This document shows positions 60,801 to 64,000 of a stretch of DNA of 64,000 bases, in pieces. The number at the start of each line of letters is the position of its first letter. Positions within the stretch are counted from its first letter, which is position 1. Source of the DNA: Trebouxia sp. TZW2008 (taxonomy: Eukaryota; Chlorophyta; Trebouxiophyceae; Trebouxiales; Trebouxiaceae); assembly GCA_002118135.1 (NCBI GenBank), contig BDIU01000082.1:186001-250000 (forward strand), given 5' to 3'. Under the pieces are notes generated by a model, which saw only the letters and a list, made by a program, of their open reading frames with translations, did not search any database and had not been told where the DNA came from. The position numbers and the translations under genes are program-made.

Positions 60801-61664
60801 CACATTAGTGCAGCATGCTTGCTTTTGCGCATTGCTATCAAGACAAGCTTGCATGCCTTGGTTGCAAGGTGAGGATGAGCTTTGCAGCAGGTTGCAACAG
60901 CACAAGAGCACAGACAATCTGACTGACAGACAGGTTTGGCTTTGAAAATGCTGAATGAGTTTGCAGTGTTGGGCCGAGCATGGCATATGCAAACATCTGC
61001 AGAAGAGTCAGCAGGGGCATGCAGGCACTGCATGCAATATGTGTCACCTGCAGTGATACTGAGCTGGAAGAAGGATTGAACAGCTCAACCCAGGCTGGAG
61101 AGTTGCCAAGACCATTGGTGATAGTGGCGCTATTCACAGCTTGCACTTCATTGATCACCACCTGCAGGTCACTGGGTGCATCACACCAAGCTTTGTTTTG
61201 TAGTACTTTCATGAGCTGAGCAACCTGCAGATCTAGAGTTGGTTCAACATTCAGAAACAGGGCCCAGGGTCTAGGATAGAAGCATGCTTACCCCTTTTGC
61301 AGCTGTTGCTGACAATACTGGGTCAGGTGCAGGAGAGGCCTGCCCGTTGATGACAGGGCACACGTCCCACCCAGGACCCTCGCTGCTTTGACACCAATTT
61401 GCCCCGCCGAAGCTCTGGCATTTGCTGTAGCTAGCGCCGTTGCTTGCAGCGGTTGCAGGAAGACCTAGCGAGCTGCAGGAAGGCGCTGCAGGCAAACCAA
61501 ACGCTGACGCAGCTGAGATACCAGCGGGGCATACTGCAAATGCCACAGGCAAGCTGCCATGACAATGAGCGCGGACCTGTCGCCGGAGCCTGCGCCTGCG
61601 CAAGCCGTCCAATGGTAGACAGCGCAATCAAGACCAAAAACAGAGCTTGTGCTGACGGCGCCAT
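33892..61664 (-). CDS. Secreted CotH-family protein with two lamin-tail domains
   Basis: Eighteen exons: 61664-61577, 61485-61292, 61161-61048, 60463-60243, 59572-59429, 58459-58305, 57924-57851, 57465-57326, 52389-52230, 51738-51623, 48529-48421, 47649-47419, 41960-41727, 37650-37377, 36803-36667, 35997-35909, 35529-35291 and 34082-33892. They total 2910 bases, 969 residues, all phases agreeing. A signal peptide (MAPSAQALFLVLIALSTIG) starts it. Lamin-tail domain 1 covers ~95-250 (INEVQAVN, WVELFNPSS, DQSYG...TPKAAN). An Ig-like segment follows (~255-330). The CotH kinase-like domain is ~375-830 (CSLYFLGRFYDGV, VPYSVDFHMVM, YGLFTFVEDTDDQYL, NYNMYY, LPWDLEESLG). Lamin-tail domain 2 is ~835-969 (YVQIFNGN, SLYLSPDVNAFRSR). 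The usual WDLD reads WDLE here. CotH proteins phosphorylate secreted or coat proteins in bacteria; activity here is unproven. The intron after 41727 appears to start with GC. Confidence 0.93.
34150..34580 (-). repeat. About five copies of the last CotH exon start
   Basis: The acceptor-side sequence of the exon starting at 34082 (GCAAGTCAGGCACC on the plus strand) recurs upstream near 34185, 34300, 34385, 34470 and 34565. The copies carry the CTGCTGCCATGACTGT-like core at roughly 85-115 bp spacing, increasingly diverged. A shorter ~20-50 bp repeat (CACAACATTTGCTGAAA-like) follows at 34929-35025. Confidence 0.75.
36190..36400. repeat. AGAC tetranucleotide-rich tract
   Basis: An intron of the CotH gene with dense, interrupted CAGACAGA and CACAGACA motifs. 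It is the same tetranucleotide family, read on the other strand, as the tract at 383-421. Confidence 0.85.
36900..36985 (-). repeat. Copy of the CotH exon 15 start
   Basis: Upstream of the exon starting at 36803, ~80 bases are repeated from about 36973. They encode GLESTFNYLIDAVLAVPAL beside the true GPESTFNYLIDAILAVPDL. Confidence 0.85.
37863..37930 (-). other. G-rich tract with G-quadruplex potential on the sense strand
   Basis: C runs on the plus strand (CCCC, CCCCC, CCC...) give at least six runs of three or more G on the minus strand, which is the transcript strand of the CotH gene. It lies inside the intron after 41727. Confidence 0.7.
38240..41160 (-). repeat. CotH intron array 1: ~195-bp unit, about 14 copies
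   Basis: A recurring ATTGAGCA-like marker occurs near 38468, 38651, 38856, 39042, 39312, 39506, 39694, 39886, 40079, 40271, 40468, 40676, 40877 and 41077, mostly 183-208 bp apart with one long step of 270. Units also share AAGATGGCAGA, CCCTCTTGTGAGAATGCT and TCACTTGACCTTG. No reading frame is conserved between units. Confidence 0.92.
41555..41690 (-). repeat. Copy of the CotH exon 13 end
   Basis: The last ~110 bases of the exon ending at 41727 recur from about 41680 to 41565. They include the CACACACAG|GCAA boundary, so the unusual GC donor context is duplicated too. The frame is shifted in the copy. Confidence 0.85.
42030..42110 (-). repeat. Copy of the CotH exon 13 start
   Basis: A degraded copy of the first ~50 bases of the exon starting at 41960 (ENVTVQTLTLN beside the true ENMAVQTLLLN), starting near 42107 and preceded by a CTGCAG-like region. 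Confidence 0.78.
42245..43640 (-). repeat. CotH intron array 2: ~190-bp unit, five copies, plus a 140-bp pair
   Basis: A GCAAGTCATCAGC-like marker lies near 42673, 42858, 43106, 43289 and 43490, with spacings of about 185, 250, 183 and 200 bp. Just left of it a different unit (CACAGGACCSCTTTG...) occurs twice, near 42252 and 42390. Confidence 0.87.
43650..45130 (-). repeat. CotH intron array 3: ~195-bp unit, about seven copies
   Basis: A GCTGTGAGAGTGCCAAGAG-like marker occurs near 43845, 44038, 44247, 44433 and 44632, with decayed versions near 44830 and 45065. Spacings are about 186-216 bp. Units end in a CCTTCTGCMTGATGGCAG motif. The sequence is unrelated to arrays 1 and 2 by eye. Confidence 0.88.
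45690..45885 (-). repeat. CotH intron 67-bp triple repeat
   Basis: CATGGTCTGCAG begins units at 45713, 45780 and 45846 (spacings 67 and 66 bp), with 90% or better visible identity over GTTCATCAGCCACTAGGGTT-like cores. Confidence 0.88.
45868..46860 (-). repeat. CotH intron array 4: ~295-bp unit, over three copies
   Basis: GAGCCAGTYCTGATGACTGC occurs at 46161, 46463 and 46752. CTGACAGCTGAGA lies near 46225 and 46827, with related sequence near 45945. Units also share GATGAGCCAGATCA and CTCAAGGCTAGAGAT. Confidence 0.88.
47140..47345 (-). repeat. Two copies of the CotH exon 12 end
   Basis: The exon ends at 47419. About 90 bases of its 3' end (ISRADYIYDNVNLPE) recur with boundaries near 47272 and 47146, spaced about 146 and 126 bp, each followed by the same intronic sequence. 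Confidence 0.88.
47755..47900 (-). repeat. Copy of the CotH exon 12 start
   Basis: A diverged copy of the 5' half of the exon starting at 47649. It encodes DAVQMKALDGAYASIRWDI versus the true NGVQMKALDGVYANIRWDI, then loses similarity. Confidence 0.85.
48270..48345 (-). repeat. Copy of the CotH exon 11 end
   Basis: About 60 bases resembling the end of the exon finishing at 48421 (EDTDDQYLL region) recur about 130 bp downstream, with the same flanking GTGAGYGAA-like motif. Confidence 0.78.
48600..48695 (-). repeat. Copy of the CotH exon 11 start
   Basis: About 85 bases upstream of the true exon (start 48529) encode QAGVPYSVDFHMVMRHNGQN almost exactly as the exon does, then stop matching. The frame is open but no donor follows in the expected place. 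Confidence 0.87.
49290..51080 (-). repeat. CotH intron array 5: ~205-bp unit, eight copies
   Basis: A TTGACACAGCAGCATG-like marker lies near 49351, 49537, 49737, 49939, 50149, 50357, 50569 and 50775 (spacings 186-212). Other shared pieces are ATTGGCTGCC, CTTCAGYRTATCTGTAGC and GAGGCAGCTCACCCCTCA. Confidence 0.92.
52400..52500 (-). repeat. Copy of the CotH exon 9 start
   Basis: A ~60-bp degraded copy of the exon starting at 52389 (TCAGGGGCTGTAAGTG versus TCAGAGGCTGTGGATT), about 110 bp upstream. Confidence 0.72.
52960..53640 (-). repeat. CotH intron array 6: ~180-bp unit, four copies
   Basis: Units share CAGACRCTCAGCTGCYTGAAG, GGGCGTCAGRCCTTCAG and GATGCCATTGTTTGC-like motifs, near 52985, 53153, 53337 and 53527. 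The first two are the most alike. Confidence 0.83.
54461..54485 (-). repeat. (GCT/AGC)8 trinucleotide run
   Basis: A pure GCT repeat of eight units in a CotH intron. Shorter runs are at about 23767 and 24130 in introns of the RNA-binding gene. Confidence 0.9.
54720..55250 (-). repeat. CotH intron array 7: ~170-bp unit, three copies
   Basis: GCCCACARGCT followed by CTTGCTGTGCATACTC lies near 54750, 54930 and 55097, with a lone fragment near 54179. Units share TGTGACAACCCTGTGCATA-like ends. Confidence 0.83.
55680..57060 (-). repeat. CotH intron array 8: ~118-bp monomers in higher-order blocks
   Basis: GAGCCATGGC occurs at about 55831, 56064, 56185, 56420, 56541, 56662, 56781 and 57016. A second monomer type beginning CACTGCTGGACTTCAATGC occurs at 55696, 55930, 56283 and 56880. 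The blocks it opens are 234, 353 and 597 bp, close to 2, 3 and 5 monomers. Confidence 0.9.
57074..57270 (+). repeat. Dispersed element B, copy 3 (in CotH intron)
   Basis: It starts AATTCTCCTTGTAAGGACAC, has a second GAGGACACTCTCAA and AATGCAATCGGAAACCAATGA, then CTGAGTAAG. It ends in a 36-bp direct repeat of a GGAAGGACARTCTTCTTGG/GCCAAAGCAGTC segment. It abuts the end of array 8. Confidence 0.75.
58190..58262 (-). repeat. Copy of the CotH exon 6 end
   Basis: The last ~45 bases of the exon ending at 58305 (GSPVTIPMTAAAG) recur at about 58255-58215 as a GSPATIPMTVTAG-like version with a GTGAGA donor. Confidence 0.83.
58500..58610 (-). repeat. Copy of the CotH exon 6 start
   Basis: TGTGCAG followed by CTGACCCCAGACCCCAAGCT and a TATGTGTTGCCC stretch repeats the start of the exon at 58459, about 115 bp upstream. 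Confidence 0.85.
59640..59785 (-). repeat. Copy of the CotH exon 5 start, possibly an alternative exon
   Basis: From 59778 a CAG-preceded segment encodes RPAVDQSYAIKVD...TVAPLTAKF, parallel to the chosen exon at 59572 (IPTTDQSYGIASETVAPLTG). It would also join exon 4 in phase. The downstream copy better keeps the lamin-tail ending, so I treat this one as a duplicate. Confidence 0.7.
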
Positions 61665-62452
61665 CTCGCCCCGCTGCTGACAGTCTGCGCTCCGCCGTCT
61701 CGCTGATCGCTGGGGTGCAGCGCACAACCAGCAACTTGTCAGCTGGTGCGCAACAACGCTAACACCACCAGGCTGACTTCACGTGTGAGCAAGGAAGCAC
61801 TTTGAGGAACTCACTGCTGTCAGCGCTACTGGACGATCAGGTCAATACCGCCAGGCGATTGGCCTCATGCACATGCATTTAATTGTGTCCACGGCGTCAC
61901 AAATGACCTGCCGATGAAGTCCAATCCACAAGAGCCGTCGCGAGATTGGGCGTGACTCGCGAACGGCAGAGGACTCACCTGCCAGGTGTCTGGCAGCCAG
62001 CTTTGGATGATTCCATCGGACTGATCCCATTAGGGCCCTTGTAGTAAGAACCTGCTGGCGACCCCTTCATTCAGCTTCTCGTGGCTTGCGCATCACGTCC
62101 ACTATCATATTCGGTAAAAATCGCCCATCAACGATTGTTTCATCATTCAAGCTGCAGCAGCTACGGGGCACACTGAAAGGCCTCTCAAGTTGTTGATATC
62201 ATTGTGAGAACAGCAACGGTTGCCTGTTGGAATCAGTCGTGACTGAGACTGCTGCTCGTGGAAGGCACACTCTATTGCTAGTGAAACAGACATCTTTGAC
62301 ACGCCTCATGGACGCAAATACACAACTTTGCACATCTGTGCAAACCCTGCAACATATTGTGTACTGGAAAGCTGCAGCGCCAGCTGCATCAGAGCCAAGG
62401 AGGAGACAGTCTGCAGACACGCACATATTCCTAGACCAACGACACATCTACT
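61665..62452 (-). promoter_or_regulatory. Gap between DNA2 3' end and CotH start
   Basis: It must hold the DNA2 3' UTR and the CotH promoter. An upstream in-frame ATG at 61727 would lengthen the CotH N-terminus by 21 residues and hide the signal peptide, so 61664 is preferred. No core-promoter motif is clear. Confidence 0.5.
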
Positions 62453-64000
62453 TTACTGACCTGTGCAAGGCAGCTGCACCACCCATTGTCTATCAGACAT
62501 GAGCTGCAACAACTGAGCAAACTGCGGTATAGTCCTAAGGGTGCTTTGCGACCCGACCAAGACCAGCTTCTTTTTTGCTCTGGTGATAGCCACATTCAGT
62601 CTTCTCCAATCACGAAGCAGGTTGCCAGCATTGCATTCTGAATTGCTCCGTACCAGAGAAAGCAAAACTACATCCTTGTCCCGACCTTGGCATTTGTCAA
62701 CTGTCAAGACCTCCAGATCTGACCAGCTTCTGTCTTTACATATCCTCTGTAGCAACAGTACCTGCGCAACCAATACAACAGCTTCTCAGGTGTATGCATA
62801 CCTATCTAGCACTCAGACTAGGGGACAGAGTGTCTGTCATAAGCTGCTACAGCTTGTCTTTGGTGACCAAACAGCCTATACCCTACAAATATCGCAAAGG
62901 TAGTGCACACAAGCATGATGTACCCCCACGCTTGTGTGCATCTTGTACCATGACTATGTGCTACAGATATGAACAAGCCAGACAAAATGGCATGCTTTGT
63001 ACAATCTGCACAAGTGGCGACCGGCACTCACTTGTGCGCGGTAAGGTGAGATGATGCCAACGTCCACCAGGGGCAACTGCCCTTCCAACAGAGCCCCCAC
63101 CATGTCTGTGAGCACTGCAGCCTCCCCAGGGTTACTAAGGGCGTCTCCAGATCGCATTTCAGAAGCTGGCATGCTGTCAGTGTCTAGGAACAGAACTCGC
63201 GTGCTTGGTGCTAGGACCTGCAGTAATTGCAACAGTGTCTTTAGAGAGCTTGTCAGAAACAGAAGCCTGGCAGCGCCCTCATTCTGATGACTGAAACAAG
63301 CAAGGCTTGCAGGCAACACAGTGCATTCCCGGCGCTGCACTTCCAGACGGAATTGTGTGCAATAGATTGCCACCCTGAACGACATCTACTGCCAATGCTG
63401 CAGCATTGACCTTGTCAATAACAGTCAAGCAGACAATCCTCATGCATGAGACTTGATTGCTGCCAACTGAAGCTTTGCAGCTCCTGCATCCATGTGGCAA
63501 AGAGCACAAATCACAAATAATGCAGCAACAGCAGAAGTCCACTGTCTTATGTCAAGCAGTAAAGCTGTGCAGGAACAAGCAACTGAGTTTGACATGTATT
63601 GACCTCATACTGGCATGACACATGGAGAACATACTTGCGTGAGCCAGTCAGGCTTGCTGCGCTGGGTTGGAGCCAGTTGCAGGTCCAGCGTTGCATCTGC
63701 CACACTTGCTGCACCACAGTGCAACTGCCCGTCGTACACAATGGTGTTTGCCAGCAGCATGATGTCTGCTGCCATTCTATACTGCGACCTCAGTGTCACC
63801 ACAGTCTGCAGAAACACAGCTTCATCAACAAGATGTATTTGCTGGACTTTGTCACTGCACAGGAATTGAAGACAATAGCACCATTAGCATGCATATTAAT
63901 GCCCACTGAGAGGCATGAAGCAAGGTCTGGCACCTGAGGGCAGCTGTTGACACCATCACTTGTACAGTGAAGCTGTACTTGCATGCTGTGCGCAATCACA
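62453..64000 (-). CDS. DNA2: DNA replication helicase/nuclease DNA2, C-terminal part (5' end outside window)
   Basis: DNA2 trims Okazaki-fragment flaps and resects DNA ends. Three exons are visible: 63805-63635, 63217-63032 and 62761-62453, all joined in phase 0 (221 residues plus stop). Superfamily 1 helicase motifs are clear: LRSQYRM (motif IV region), VGIISPYRAQ, LTVDKCQGRDKDVVLLSLVRS (motif V) and DWRRLNVAITRAKKKLVLVG (motif VI, with the arginine finger). The spacing LRSQYRM...IVYDGQL and RVLFLDTDSMPA matches DNA2 rather than UPF1 or SETX relatives. Sequence beyond 63805 looks intronic. The nuclease and Fe-S part lies outside the window. The gene is tandem with the CotH gene. Confidence 0.9.

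Noticed and set aside
33892..61664. Bacterial contamination as the source of the CotH gene
   Set aside because: Eighteen phase-consistent exons with algal-type splice sites show it is a nuclear gene.

Overview
The window is nuclear DNA of a flagellated green alga, most likely a chlorophyte. Genes are split by GT-AG introns whose 3' ends are nearly always TGCAG. Two adjacent genes build motile flagella (outer-arm dynein intermediate chain IC2/DNAI2 and a coiled-coil axonemal-type protein). The repertoire also includes a secreted CotH/lamin-tail protein, a BACK-domain protein and a DNA2 helicase. The species cannot be fixed from sequence alone. I see no transposase, reverse transcriptase, tRNA, rRNA or CRISPR.

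Layout: (1) 1-4028 (+), the C-terminal part of an aldehyde dehydrogenase; (2) 4826-7404 (-), an unrecognised 327-aa protein in nine exons; (3) 9079-16640 (-), DNAI2/IC2, fourteen exons, 564 aa; (4) 17111-21972 (-), a 500-aa coiled-coil protein; (5) 22343-26187 (+), an RNA-binding protein with two RRMs, a RanBP2 zinc finger and a Gly/Met-rich tail; (6) 28901-30743 (-), a leucine-rich-repeat protein; (7) 31072-32945 (+), a BACK-like protein; (8) 33892-61664 (-), an 18-exon, 969-aa secreted CotH-family protein with two lamin-tail domains; (9) 62453 to the right edge (-), the C-terminal helicase part of DNA2. For genes 2-5 and 8, reading frame carries across every proposed junction and each exon sum is a multiple of three.

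The most unusual property is how the introns are built. In gene after gene, a 50-200 bp piece straddling an exon edge has been copied in tandem into the neighbouring intron. Introns therefore carry ladders of decaying exon ends that often keep a splice site. Examples are at least five donor copies after ALDH exon 3, four after DNAI2 exon 12 and three after exon 4 of the coiled-coil gene. In the CotH gene the introns are filled with long arrays of unrelated families. Several of these share a unit of about 185-210 bp, and one has a higher-order structure with blocks of 2, 3 and 5 monomers of about 118 bp. About 25 kb of this 27.8-kb gene is intron.

Other non-coding signals are two kinds of short dispersed element (two and three copies), an 87-nt imperfect hairpin 3' of the RNA-binding gene, twin perfect hairpins in a divergent promoter, a G-rich tract on the sense strand of a CotH intron, and two probable GC-AG introns. 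The two flagellar genes lie head-to-tail 470 bp apart, a small cilia cluster. The other genes show no obvious shared pathway.
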